From positions 1-64,000 of the forward strand of contig NZ_JACHOS010000025.1 of assembly GCF_014199985.1 (NCBI RefSeq): 64,000 nt of DNA, read 5' to 3'. The stretch is from Methylorubrum rhodesianum (lineage in GTDB: Bacteria; Pseudomonadota; Alphaproteobacteria; Rhizobiales; Beijerinckiaceae). Position 1 is the first letter of the stretch. Every line of letters starts with the position of its first letter. This document shows, in pieces, positions 9,830 to 18,090 of this stretch. A program made the translations under genes and the position numbers. Under the pieces are notes generated by a model. It was not told where the DNA came from and did not search any database. It saw nothing but the letters and a program-made list of their open reading frames with translations.

Positions 9830-9870
9830 CACGACCCCGGGCCGGATGTCGAATCCGGCCCGGGGTCGTG
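9830..9870 (-). terminator. Intrinsic terminator of the L,D-transpeptidase gene
   Basis: A perfect 18-base stem (9830-9847 with 9853-9870) closes a five-base loop. Read on the minus strand it comes 53 bases after the transpeptidase stop and is followed by TCTTTTCGG, a short T-rich tail. This fits a Rho-independent terminator for the minus-strand gene and separates it from the sigma operon. Confidence 0.75.
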
Positions 9871-9923
9871 GTCGTTCCGGCTCGCCCCGGCCGTCGCGCC
9901 GGTGGGGCGAAGGTTCGGGGTTC

Positions 9924-11240
9924 TCAGTTCTCCTCGTCGCCCGGCTCGAACACCTCCGGCTGGGTCGAGGCGGCGCTGGCGACCGGCGTCGGCGCCTCGA
10001 TGGTCGAGGGCACGTTCACGCCGTCGCGCTTGTAGATGTCGTCGCGGAACTGCACCGTGCCGTCCGGGGTCGCCCAGGCGGTGATGTAGGTCCAGTAGAC
10101 CGGCACCGGCTGCGACAGGCGGGCGTCGATGCGCTGGCCGCTCTCCACCGCCTGCTCGACATGGGCGCGGTCCCAGCCGGGCGTGTCCTTCAGCAGCCAC
10201 GTGATGTACTCGCGCACGTTCTGCACGCGCACGCAGCCCGAGGAGATGAAGCGGAAGTCGTCGCCGAACACGCCGCGGGAATTGGTGTCGTGCATGAACA
10301 CGCCGTGCGGGTTCGGGATGTTGATGCGCACGACACCCATCGAGTTGAAGTCGGCGCCCGAATCCTGGCGGTAGGTGTAGCGGGTGCCCTCGTCCGAATT
10401 CCAGTTCACGGAGCGCGGCGAGATCTCCTGCCCCCCTGAGAGGATGCGGATCTTGTTGTCCGTGAGGTAGTTCGGATCCTTCTGCATCTTCGGGATCAGG
10501 TCCTTCCTCACGATCGAGGCCGGGACCGTCCAAGTCGGGTTGAAATTGATCTCGACCGCCTTGGCATTCATGATCGGCGATTGGCGGTCGATCTTGCCGA
10601 CGCCCGCGGCGTGCAGGGTCACGACCTGGCCGTTCTCCACCGTCTGCACCAGGGCGGCGGGGATGTTGGTGATGACGAAGCGCCGGCCGAGATCGCCCGA
10701 ATAGGAGCGCAGGCGGATCACGTTGGTCTCGAGCTGGCGCAGGCGCACGTCGGCGGGGACGTTCATCGCGGCCTGCGTCGCCGGGCTCATCTGGCCGGTC
10801 TGCGACAGGCCGTGCCGGGCCTGGAAGCGCTTCACGCCGGCCGCCACGTAGGAATCGTAGGTGCCCGCGCCGCCGGCCGTGGCGTCGAGGTCGCCGGTGA
10901 CGATCAGGCGCTGACGCACCGCCGCCACCGCCGGGCCGCGGGAGCCGATGCGCAGGCCCGCCGCGCCGGTCACGGCCTGCCAGCCGCCGCGCGAGACGAT
11001 CGAGCGGTACTTCTCGACCATCGCCTCGGTCGCCGCGATCGTGTCGGGCGAGAGGATCGGCGTCGAGGAGCGATGCACCTGCATGGTGGCGGGCGAGGAA
11101 TAGTCCTGCGCCCACTCGGCCTGGGCGAAGCCGGCCTCGCGCGCGAACGCCGGGCCGGCGAGCAGCGTCGCCCCCAGCAGAGCGGCGGCGAGCGGACGGG
11201 CAAAGGGACGGAAACGGGGTTGGCGCGCGGTCTGCAGCAT
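9924..11240 (-). CDS. L,D-transpeptidase, YcbB/LdtD-type
   Basis: A 438-residue periplasmic enzyme that should make 3-3 cross-links in peptidoglycan or attach proteins to it. A signal peptide is clear (positively charged start, then LAAALLGATLLAGPAFA, cleavage near residue 33). A peptidoglycan-binding domain sits around 95-165 (GSRGPAVAAVRQRL ... GVKRFQARHGL). The YkuD catalytic domain follows, with HDTNSRGVF and SSGCVRVQ; the nucleophilic cysteine is near residue 336. ATG 11240 is preferred over the upstream GTG 11300 because it starts the signal peptide directly. The gene is monocistronic, ending in a strong terminator. Confidence 0.93.
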   Translation of the reverse strand: MLQTARQPRFRPFARPLAAALLGATLLAGPAFAREAGFAQAEWAQDYSSPATMQVHRSSTPILSPDTIAATEAMVEKYRSIVSRGGWQAVTGAAGLRIGSRGPAVAAVRQRLIVTGDLDATAGGAGTYDSYVAAGVKRFQARHGLSQTGQMSPATQAAMNVPADVRLRQLETNVIRLRSYSGDLGRRFVITNIPAALVQTVENGQVVTLHAAGVGKIDRQSPIMNAKAVEINFNPTWTVPASIVRKDLIPKMQKDPNYLTDNKIRILSGGQEISPRSVNWNSDEGTRYTYRQDSGADFNSMGVVRINIPNPHGVFMHDTNSRGVFGDDFRFISSGCVRVQNVREYITWLLKDTPGWDRAHVEQAVESGQRIDARLSQPVPVYWTYITAWATPDGTVQFRDDIYKRDGVNVPSTIEAPTPVASAASTQPEVFEPGDEEN

Positions 11241-11582
11241 CGATCCGGGCTCTGGATTGAGGGTGCGGTCGGTGAATCCGGCCGAGGTCCCGGCTCTCAC
11301 GCCCCGGGTGTCTAAACCAGGGCGTGAGAGAACAAGTCTCGGCCAAGTTCTCGTGCCGCGGTTGTTGCGGTCTCGTGGTTAAGAAGCCATGCCGTTCCGG
11401 GCCATATTGTGGCGTCCGGGTGTGGCGGCGCACGCAAGGAGGTCCGGGACCGCCTGCGTGCGGGTTTCGGGCGGGCGCGGCAGGGACGACGAGCAGGCAC
11501 GAAGAGTGGTGTCGAAGAGCGGCGGAATGGCACCGTCCCGGCCCCTACCGGAGCGGCGCGAAGCGGCGTAAGGCTCGTGCCC

Positions 11583-11984
11583 ATGCCGAGCCCACGCCGC
11601 GACCGGACCGGAGGAGCGCCGCGCATCCTGCGCGGGCTGACCGCCGTGGCCGCTCTCTACGCGCTGGTGCTCCAGGCACTGCTCGGCGGTATCGCGGCGC
11701 TCCCCGTCGCGGTCGACCCCACTCCCCTCTGCCTGGCAAGCGCCGGGGAAACCGCTGCCGCGGAGGCCGCGAAGGACGGGCTTCCGGCTCCGGATGCCCA
11801 CCACGCCACCTGCTGTACGGCCGCGCATCACCCGTCCGCCGCCGCGCTCCCGCCGCCCCTCTCAGCCGCGATCGCGTGGCCCGAGCGGGAGGCTGGGCGC
11901 GCCGACTGGTCCGTTGCCCAGCGCCGAACGGCCCGGCCTCCGCCCTTCACCCTCGCCCATGCTCGGGCCCCACCGGCTGCCTGA
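11583..11984 (+). CDS. DUF2946-family protein (copper-locus associated), copy 1
   Basis: A 133-residue protein with one N-terminal hydrophobic segment (LTAVAALYALVLQALLGGIAAL) followed by a periplasmic part with a Cys-Cys pair and histidines (HHATCCTAAHH). This pattern matches the small DUF2946 proteins that accompany copper uptake genes; their biochemical role is not established, though the Cys/His cluster suggests metal contact. ATG 11583 has AAGG 9 bases upstream. The frame extends further upstream (to 11409) without a good start. It leads a plus-strand cluster with YcnI, PCu(A)C and SCO genes. A paralogue lies at 14625-15008. Confidence 0.7.
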   Translation: MPSPRRDRTGGAPRILRGLTAVAALYALVLQALLGGIAALPVAVDPTPLCLASAGETAAAEAAKDGLPAPDAHHATCCTAAHHPSAAALPPPLSAAIAWPEREAGRADWSVAQRRTARPPPFTLAHARAPPAA

Positions 11985-12032
11985 CCCGCTCGATCGCCAC
12001 GATCCTTCGATGTCAGACAACCGGAACCACCC

Positions 12033-13127
12033 ATGTCGCGCTCTCAGTCACGCTCTTACCCCCGCGCCTCTCGTCCCGCTCCGCTTCGCACGCGTCTCCG
12101 CGCCGCCGGGCTGCCGCTCGTCCTGATCGCTCCCGCGCTCGTCTCGACCGCTTCGGCCCACGCCGTTCTGGAGCGCAAGGAGGCCGCGCCCAATGCCGCC
12201 TATCGCGGTGTCGTCCAGATCATGCACGGCTGCGACGGCCGCCCGACGACCCGTGTCAGCGTCACCATCCCCGAGGGCGTGACCGGCGCCAAGCCGATGC
12301 CGAAGCCCGGCTGGACCATCAGTACGGTCAAGTCGGCCTATGCCCGCGCCTACCCGTCCTTCCACGGACAGGTCTCCGAGGGCGTCACCCGGATCACCTG
12401 GACCGGCGGCAACCTGCCCGACGATCAGGTCGACGAGTTCACCTTCTTCGCCCGGGTCTCGGATGCCTTCGCGCCCGGCGCGACCATCTACTTCCCCGTC
12501 GAGCAGGACTGCACCCAGGGCAGCTACCGCTGGAGCGAGGTTCCGGCCGAAGGCGCGTCGGCGCGGGCGCTGAAGGCGCCGGCCCCGGCGGTGCGGATCG
12601 TCGCCGCCTCAGGTGCCGCGGCCCAGGCGGCGCAGGGTCAAGCGTCACAGGCTCCGGCGGCGCCCGCCGCGCGGGCCGGGGCGATCGGGATCGAGGCGCC
12701 CTGGCTGCGGGCGACGCCGGCCGGGGCGAAGGTCGCCGGCGGCTACGTCACCCTGCGCAACACCGGCACCGAACCCGACCGCCTGACCGGCGCTTCGATC
12801 CCCCGGGCCGGCCGGAGCGAGATCCACTCGATGACGACGGAGGGCGGCGTGATGAAGATGGCGCCCGTCGAGGGCGGCCTCACCCTCGCGCCGGGGGCCG
12901 AGGTCGCGCTCAAGCCCGGCGGCTACCACCTGATGTTCCTCGACCTGAAGGACGGGCTGAAGGCGGGCGAGACGGTCTCCGGCACGCTGACCTTCGAGCG
13001 AGCCGGGACGGTGCCGGTGAGCTTCACCGTGGCGCCGATCGGCGCGCAAGGACCCGGCGCTAACGGACCCGGCGCGAACGGACCCGCCGCCGCGCCTGAT
13101 GCCGGCGGTCACCCGCATCACCACTGA
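12033..13127 (+). CDS. YcnI (DUF1775) domain fused to a PCu(A)C copper chaperone domain
   Basis: A 364-residue exported copper-binding protein. The signal peptide ends in STASA and leaves histidine as first mature residue (HAVLERKEA), the histidine-brace arrangement known for YcnI proteins. The DUF1775 domain covers about 43-180. After an alanine-rich linker, a PCu(A)C domain (about 218-340) shows the copper-binding His/Met pattern IHSMTTEGGVMKM ... GGYHLMFLDL. The C-terminus ends in HPHHH, another likely metal ligand. It probably binds copper in the periplasm and hands it to the downstream PCu(A)C and SCO proteins for cytochrome oxidase assembly. The second domain is closely similar to the next gene's product. 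Confidence 0.9.
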   Translation: MSRSQSRSYPRASRPAPLRTRLRAAGLPLVLIAPALVSTASAHAVLERKEAAPNAAYRGVVQIMHGCDGRPTTRVSVTIPEGVTGAKPMPKPGWTISTVKSAYARAYPSFHGQVSEGVTRITWTGGNLPDDQVDEFTFFARVSDAFAPGATIYFPVEQDCTQGSYRWSEVPAEGASARALKAPAPAVRIVAASGAAAQAAQGQASQAPAAPAARAGAIGIEAPWLRATPAGAKVAGGYVTLRNTGTEPDRLTGASIPRAGRSEIHSMTTEGGVMKMAPVEGGLTLAPGAEVALKPGGYHLMFLDLKDGLKAGETVSGTLTFERAGTVPVSFTVAPIGAQGPGANGPGANGPAAAPDAGGHPHHH

Positions 13128-13251
13128 GCGGCCGCACCGGCCGGCGACGTCAGCCGCGCGCACCGGAGCCTCATCGGAGAACCGCCGACAGGGCGGAATC
13201 CTGGGCTCGAGTTCCGCGCGCTCCCTCTCCTCCGCGAACGGAGACACGACC

Positions 13252-13818
13252 ATGCGCCTTCACGTTTTCCCGTCCACCCTCCTCCTCGCCCTCGGCCTCG
13301 GCCTCGGCGTGACGAGCCTTGCCGTGACCAGCCTTGCCGTGACCAGCCCGGCCCATGCCCACGACTACACCGCCGGCCCGCTCAAGATCGGCCATCCCTG
13401 GTCGCGCGCCACGCCGGGCGGGGCCAAGGTCGCGGGCGGCTATCTCACGGTCACGAACACCGGCACGGAGCCCGAACGGCTCACCGGCGGCACGATCAAC
13501 GCAGCCGGGCGCGGCGAGCTGCACACGATGTCGATGGAAGGCGGCGTGATGAAGATGGCGCCGCTCGCCGACGGCCTGGAGATCCCGCCGGGCCAGACGG
13601 TGACGCTCGCCCCCAGCGGCCACCACCTGATGTTCCTCGACCTGAAGGCCCCGCTGAAGAAGGGGGAGCGGGTGAAGGGGACGCTGAGCTTCGAGCGGGC
13701 GGGCCGCGTCCCCGTCGAGTTCGCCGTGGAGAGCCTCGCGGCCAAGGCGCCGGAGGCGGCGAGCGGCACGCACGACCCTTCCGGGCACGATCATGCGGGG
13801 CATGACCATGGCCACTGA
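13252..13818 (+). CDS. PCu(A)C-type periplasmic copper chaperone
   Basis: A 188-residue exported protein. After a signal peptide containing a threefold VTSLA-type repeat, the DUF461 domain shows LHTMSMEGGVMKM and GHHLMFLDL, the His-x10-Met-x21-His-x-Met type copper site. The tail (HDPSGHDHAGHDHGH) is His/Asp-rich and probably a second metal site. PCu(A)C proteins deliver Cu(I) to the CuA or CuB centre of haem-copper oxidases. ATG 13252 has GGAG 8 bases upstream. The stop codon overlaps the start of the SCO gene, so the two are translationally coupled. Confidence 0.93.
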   Translation: MRLHVFPSTLLLALGLGLGVTSLAVTSLAVTSPAHAHDYTAGPLKIGHPWSRATPGGAKVAGGYLTVTNTGTEPERLTGGTINAAGRGELHTMSMEGGVMKMAPLADGLEIPPGQTVTLAPSGHHLMFLDLKAPLKKGERVKGTLSFERAGRVPVEFAVESLAAKAPEAASGTHDPSGHDHAGHDHGH

Positions 13819-14452
13819 GCCTCGACCTGACCAAGCCGCCTCCCCCGCCTCGAAGCGGGGGAGCACGCTGATCCTGATCGCCTTCGCGCTGGCCCTCGTC
13901 GGCATCGTGGCGACGACGGTCGCCCTCCTGCCGCGGGGGGACAAACCCTCGGCCCTGTCGGTGGTCGGCGGCCCGTTCCAGCTCGAATCCTCGAAGGGCG
14001 GCACCGTCGATTCTCGGGCGCTGAAGGGCAAGCCCTTCCTCGTCTTCTTCGGCTTCACCCAGTGCCCGAACGTCTGCCCGACGACGCTGGCCGATCTCGG
14101 CACCCTGCTCGACGAGTTCGCCGCCGAGGGCGGCGACCTTCAGGCCTACTACATCACCCTCGATCCCGAGCGGGACACGCAGGAGGTGATGCGCGAGTAC
14201 ATGGCCTCGTTCACCGACCGGATCACCGGATTGACCGGCACGCCGCAGCAGATCGAGGGGGTGATCCGCGACTACCGAGCCTTCGTGAAGCGGGTGCCGC
14301 TGCCCGGCGGCGACTATACCCTGGAGCACACGCTGATGGTCTACATGATGGACCGCGACGGCGGCTTCGCCGGACCGCTCGACCTGAATGCCGGGCACGC
14401 GCTCGCGCTGAAGCAGCTGCGGAAACTGGTCGCCGCCGGCCGCAATTCTTGA
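13808..14452 (+). CDS. SCO1/SenC-family copper metallochaperone/thiol reductase
   Basis: A 214-residue membrane-anchored thioredoxin-fold protein. One N-terminal transmembrane helix (LILIAFALALVGIVATTVALL) is followed by the SCO domain with FTQCPNVCPTTL, the Cys-x3-Cys copper site, and a distal ligand histidine in LEHTLMVYMMD. It works with PCu(A)C in inserting copper into the CuA site of cytochrome c oxidase. ATG 13808 (GGGG 7 bases upstream) overlaps the preceding gene by 11 bases; ATGs at 13793 and 13802 are alternatives. Confidence 0.93.
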   Translation: MATEPRPDQAASPASKRGSTLILIAFALALVGIVATTVALLPRGDKPSALSVVGGPFQLESSKGGTVDSRALKGKPFLVFFGFTQCPNVCPTTLADLGTLLDEFAAEGGDLQAYYITLDPERDTQEVMREYMASFTDRITGLTGTPQQIEGVIRDYRAFVKRVPLPGGDYTLEHTLMVYMMDRDGGFAGPLDLNAGHALALKQLRKLVAAGRNS

Positions 14453-14624
14453 TCGTCCCGGGCTTCGTGACGGCACGGCGCCCGCCCTTCGGCCGGCCGG
14501 GACGGAAAACAGGCTCGTCCCGATCCCGCATCGGTCGACCTTGGCACTGGCAATGACCTTCGCGTTGACCTTGGCATTGGCTTGGGCATTGACCTCGGCG
14601 CGAGCTTGGCCGTAGCTGGCGGCC

Positions 14625-15008
14625 ATGCGAGGGCGCCTGCCGGGATGGTCCGTGTGCCGCGCGGTCATCGCCGTGGCCGCGCTCTACGCGCTCGCCCTGC
14701 AGCTCGTCCTCGGCGCGGCCGCGCTCGCCGGAACCGCCGGCCCGGACAGCGGCCTCGTCCACATCCTCTGCGCCCCCGATTCCGGAGAGGCCGGCGGTCC
14801 CTCGAAGCCGCATCCGGCGCACGGCCACCTGCCCTGTTGCCAGGCCGCGCACGTCCTGCCGAGCCTCGACGTCCCGGAACCCGCCCACGCCGCCGTCATC
14901 TGGCCGCCGCAGCGGATCGCCCTGGTCGCGTGGCGCGCCGAAATCGTGGCCCTGCCGCGCGCGCCGCCGGGAACGCGCCCGAGTCCGCGCGCGCCTCCCG
15001 TCGTCTGA
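14625..15008 (+). CDS. DUF2946-family protein, copy 2
   Basis: A 127-residue paralogue of the 11583 product. It has the same hydrophobic N-terminus (AVIAVAALYALALQLVLGAAAL) and a Cys-Cys plus histidine cluster (HGHLPCCQAAH). It lies 43 bases before the TonB receptor gene, an arrangement seen for copper-related TonB receptors. The spacer downstream of its stop resembles the spacer after copy 1, which points to duplication of a small module. No strong Shine-Dalgarno is visible at ATG 14625. Confidence 0.65.
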   Translation: MRGRLPGWSVCRAVIAVAALYALALQLVLGAAALAGTAGPDSGLVHILCAPDSGEAGGPSKPHPAHGHLPCCQAAHVLPSLDVPEPAHAAVIWPPQRIALVAWRAEIVALPRAPPGTRPSPRAPPVV

Positions 15009-15051
15009 TCGATCGCCTCACCCGATCCTTCAGACAACGGACCTTTTCGTC

Positions 15052-17247
15052 ATGCCTTCCCGTCAACGGGCCGTGCCGCGCGCCGCCCTGTCCTCGACCC
15101 TGCTCGCCGCCGGCCTCGCCCTCACCGCCCCGGCCCTTGCCGAGCCTTCTGCCAAGCCTCTTGCTCGGCCTCCTGCTAAGCCCATCGCCTCGCCGGAGAG
15201 CGCAGCCACCCTTTCCGAGATCAGCGTCTCCGGCGACGCCTCGGGCACCGGCCGTCCCTCGGGCACCGGCGAGACGGCCGGCTCGCTCACTGTGCCGAGC
15301 GTGGCCGCGCAGCGGGCGGCGGTGAACGCCACCGTCGGCTCGGTCGCCTTCGTCGACGCGACCACGTTCCAGAATCGGTATGCCAACACCGTGCGCGACG
15401 TGCTGAAAGACGTGCCCGGCGTGTTCGTGCAGGAGCGCTACGGTCAGGAGATGCGCCTGTCGATCCGCGGCTCCGGCATCGCCCGCGGCTTCCACGTCCG
15501 CGGCATCGAGCTGCTGCAGGACGGCATCCCGCTCAACCTCGCCGACGGCAGCGGCGATTTCTATCAGATCGATCCGCTCTCCCTGCGCTCGGTCGAGGTC
15601 TACAAGGGCGGCAATGCGCTGACCTTCGGCGCGACGACGCTCGGCGGCGCGGTGAACTTCGTGACGCCGACCGCCTACACGGCGCTGGCGCCGAATATCC
15701 TGCGGATCGACGGAGGCACCTTCAACACGATCCGTGAGCACTTTCAGGTCTCGCGGATCTCGGGACCGGCCGATGTCCTGATCTCCGGCACGGCGACCAA
15801 TTCCAACGGATTCCGCGATCACGAGACGCAGCGCACGCGCAATCTCAACGCCAATTTCGGCTACCGCCTCGCACCGGGCGTCGAGACCCGCTTCTATCTC
15901 GGCTTCTACGACACCGACCAGAAGCTGCCCGGCTCGCTCTCGCTGCTCGACGCGCTGAACAATCCCCGCCTCGCCAACCCGGCGGCGATCGCCGGCAACC
16001 AATCGCGAAAGGTCACGACGGAGCGGATCGCCAACCGCACCTCGTTCGAGCTGGAGGTCGGGCGCCTCGACATCGATTCCTGGGCCATTCACAAGAACCT
16101 CTACCACCCGATCTTCCAGGTGATCGATCAGGACGGCTGGACCTACGGCGTCGCGCCGCGCTGGGCCGGCACGTTCGATCTCGGCGGCTTCCGCAACGAC
16201 CTGATCCTCGGCCTGCGGGCGTTCGCCGGCATCAACGAGGCGCGGCAATTCGTGAACGTGGCGGGCCTGCGCGGCGCCCAGACCCTCGACGCCCGCCAGA
16301 GCGCCTCGAACTACGAGGCCTATGCCGAGAACCGGTTCTGGTTCCTGCCCGAGATGGCGCTGATGACCGGCGCCAAGCTGTTCTCCTCGAACCGCACCTA
16401 CAGCAACCGGGGCGGCCTGCCGGCGAGCCCCGCCGCGCGCTTCGCCAACATCACCTACGAGGGCGTCAACCCGAAGCTCGGCCTGCTGTGGCAGCCGCTG
16501 CCGGACATCCAGGTGTTCGCCGACGTCACCCGCTCGCGCGACGTGCCCGACTTCTCCGACCTCGCGCAGACGAACACGCTCGGCACCACCTTCGTGCCGC
16601 TCGCGGCCCAGCGCGCCTGGACCTACGAGGCCGGCTCCCGCGGCCGGATCGATCGGCTCGCCTGGGACGTGACGCTCTACCGGGCGGAGCTGCGCGACGC
16701 GCTGATCAACTTCACGCCCAATCCCGGCCTGAACATTCCGGCGGCGACCTTCAACGCTCCGCGCACCCGCCACCAGGGCGTGGAGGCCGCGCTGACCCTC
16801 GACCTCACCGAGGATCTGACCGGCCACGGCGACCGGCTGTCCCTCACGCAGATCTGGACCCACAACGACTTCCGCTTCGTCGGCGATCCGGTCTTCGGCA
16901 ACAACCGCATCGCCGGCGTGCCGGTCGACGTCCTGCGCACGGTGCTCGGCTACCGGCATCCGAGCGGCTTCTACTTCGCCCCCGCCCTCGACTGGGTGCC
17001 GCAGGGCGCGTTCGCCGACCACGCCAACACGCTGAAGGTGCCGGGCTACGCCCTGCTCGGCCTCCAGACCGGCATCGACTTTTCCAACGGCGTCTCGCTG
17101 TTCGTCGATGCCCGCAACCTGACGGACGAGCGCTACATCTCCGACATCGCGGTGGTGACCAATGCCGCCACCGTGGCGGGCGGCCCGGCGGCGTTCTTCC
17201 CCGGCAACGGCCGCAGCGTGTTCGGCGGCGTGCGGGCGTCGTTCTGA
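15052..17247 (+). CDS. TonB-dependent outer membrane receptor, probably for copper or a metal chelate
   Basis: A 731-residue outer membrane receptor. A signal peptide (to about residue 30, LALTAPALAEP) and a low-complexity linker precede the plug domain (about 95-215: TVRDVLKDVPGVFVQERYG, IRGSGIARGFHVRGIELLQDG, SVEVYKGGNALTFGATTLGG). The rest is a 22-strand-type barrel ending in phenylalanine (VFGGVRASF), the usual outer-membrane insertion signal. The substrate is not evident from the sequence. Its place after a DUF2946 gene and the copper chaperone genes suggests copper or a copper-chelate; a siderophore is the alternative. Confidence 0.88.
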   Translation: MPSRQRAVPRAALSSTLLAAGLALTAPALAEPSAKPLARPPAKPIASPESAATLSEISVSGDASGTGRPSGTGETAGSLTVPSVAAQRAAVNATVGSVAFVDATTFQNRYANTVRDVLKDVPGVFVQERYGQEMRLSIRGSGIARGFHVRGIELLQDGIPLNLADGSGDFYQIDPLSLRSVEVYKGGNALTFGATTLGGAVNFVTPTAYTALAPNILRIDGGTFNTIREHFQVSRISGPADVLISGTATNSNGFRDHETQRTRNLNANFGYRLAPGVETRFYLGFYDTDQKLPGSLSLLDALNNPRLANPAAIAGNQSRKVTTERIANRTSFELEVGRLDIDSWAIHKNLYHPIFQVIDQDGWTYGVAPRWAGTFDLGGFRNDLILGLRAFAGINEARQFVNVAGLRGAQTLDARQSASNYEAYAENRFWFLPEMALMTGAKLFSSNRTYSNRGGLPASPAARFANITYEGVNPKLGLLWQPLPDIQVFADVTRSRDVPDFSDLAQTNTLGTTFVPLAAQRAWTYEAGSRGRIDRLAWDVTLYRAELRDALINFTPNPGLNIPAATFNAPRTRHQGVEAALTLDLTEDLTGHGDRLSLTQIWTHNDFRFVGDPVFGNNRIAGVPVDVLRTVLGYRHPSGFYFAPALDWVPQGAFADHANTLKVPGYALLGLQTGIDFSNGVSLFVDARNLTDERYISDIAVVTNAATVAGGPAAFFPGNGRSVFGGVRASF

Positions 17248-17397
17248 GGGTGAGAGCCCGGAATTGGTGTCGGTGCTCGGCCGACGCCGATCCCGGTGTG
17301 CGAGAACGACCACCATCGGTCCGCAGCGGCGCGAAGTCCCGTATGAACAATCACAACCGATGCGTATGTACAAAGGCGCCTGATACGGAGGCCTGTC

Positions 17398-17640
17398 ATG
17401 CTCAGCATCAGGACTGAGGAAGTCAGAACGCTGGCCGAAACCGTCATGAGGAAGTCCGGCGTCCCCACCCTCACCGCCGCGATCAAGCTTGCCCTGCAGC
17501 GTGAGATCAAGCGGGCCGACGAGGCCACCCCGCTGATCGAGCGCGTGGCCGCAATCCGCGCTGCGGCACTGGCGAAAGCCGACCGGCCGACCGCTCCGCC
17601 TCTGAACGAGGACGAGCGCGACGCCTTGTGGACGCGCTGA
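17398..17640 (+). CDS. vapB: VapB-type antitoxin (first TA pair)
   Basis: An 80-residue antitoxin of the Rv0623/PSK-type family: a short N-terminal DNA-binding segment (LSIRTEEVRTLAETVMRKSGVPTLTAAI) and a charged C-terminal tail that would bind the toxin. It should neutralise VapC and repress its own promoter. A very strong ribosome site (GGAGG) lies upstream of ATG 17398. The motif ATGTACA (17366-17372), shared with the second pair's upstream region, may be part of the promoter or operator. The toxin gene starts immediately after the stop codon. Confidence 0.88.
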   Translation: MLSIRTEEVRTLAETVMRKSGVPTLTAAIKLALQREIKRADEATPLIERVAAIRAAALAKADRPTAPPLNEDERDALWTR

Positions 17641-18042
17641 ATGTTCATCGACACGTCGGCGGTCGCCGCCATTCTGGCCGGCGAACCCGAAGCGACCGCT
17701 TTCGTCGCCTGCATCGAAGCTGCCGGAGGTCGGGAAACCGGTCCGCATGTCGGCCTTGAGGCGACGATCAACCTCGCGCGCATCCTCGGCCTTCCGATCG
17801 CGGTGGCCCAGAAGATGTACGACGCCTTCCTGGCGACAGCGGGGACCACCGTCGTCCCGATCGACGATGCCGTCGCCCGCCGTGGGGTCGATGCCTTCGA
17901 TCGCTACGGCAAGGGTCGGGGCCACCCGGCGCAGCTCGGTTTCGCCGACTGTCTCTCCTACGCCTGCGCCGCCTCCGGTCGCGTCCCGATCCTCTTCAAA
18001 GGTCGGGATGTCACCCGCACGGACTTGGCGATCGCATCGTAG
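17641..18042 (+). CDS. vapC: VapC-type PIN-domain ribonuclease toxin (first TA pair)
   Basis: A 133-residue PIN-domain protein. It has the N-terminal acidic residue in MFIDTSAV, a central glutamate (LEATINLAR) and the C-terminal DxxxYA-type site in GFADCLSYACA, so the nuclease centre looks complete. VapC toxins cleave tRNA or rRNA when freed from VapB. ATG 17641 follows the vapB TGA with no gap, so translation is coupled. It ends 48 bases before the convergent porin gene. Confidence 0.9.
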   Translation: MFIDTSAVAAILAGEPEATAFVACIEAAGGRETGPHVGLEATINLARILGLPIAVAQKMYDAFLATAGTTVVPIDDAVARRGVDAFDRYGKGRGHPAQLGFADCLSYACAASGRVPILFKGRDVTRTDLAIAS

Positions 18043-18090
18043 GATGCCAAGCTCGGTGGAAGCCTTCGAGCCTCAAATCCCGAAATCCCC

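Noticed and set aside
14539..14612. Degenerate TTGGCATTGG-type tandem repeats before the second DUF2946 gene
   Set aside because: Units are irregular in length and sequence; too weak to call a repeat array, and no CRISPR-like spacing is present.
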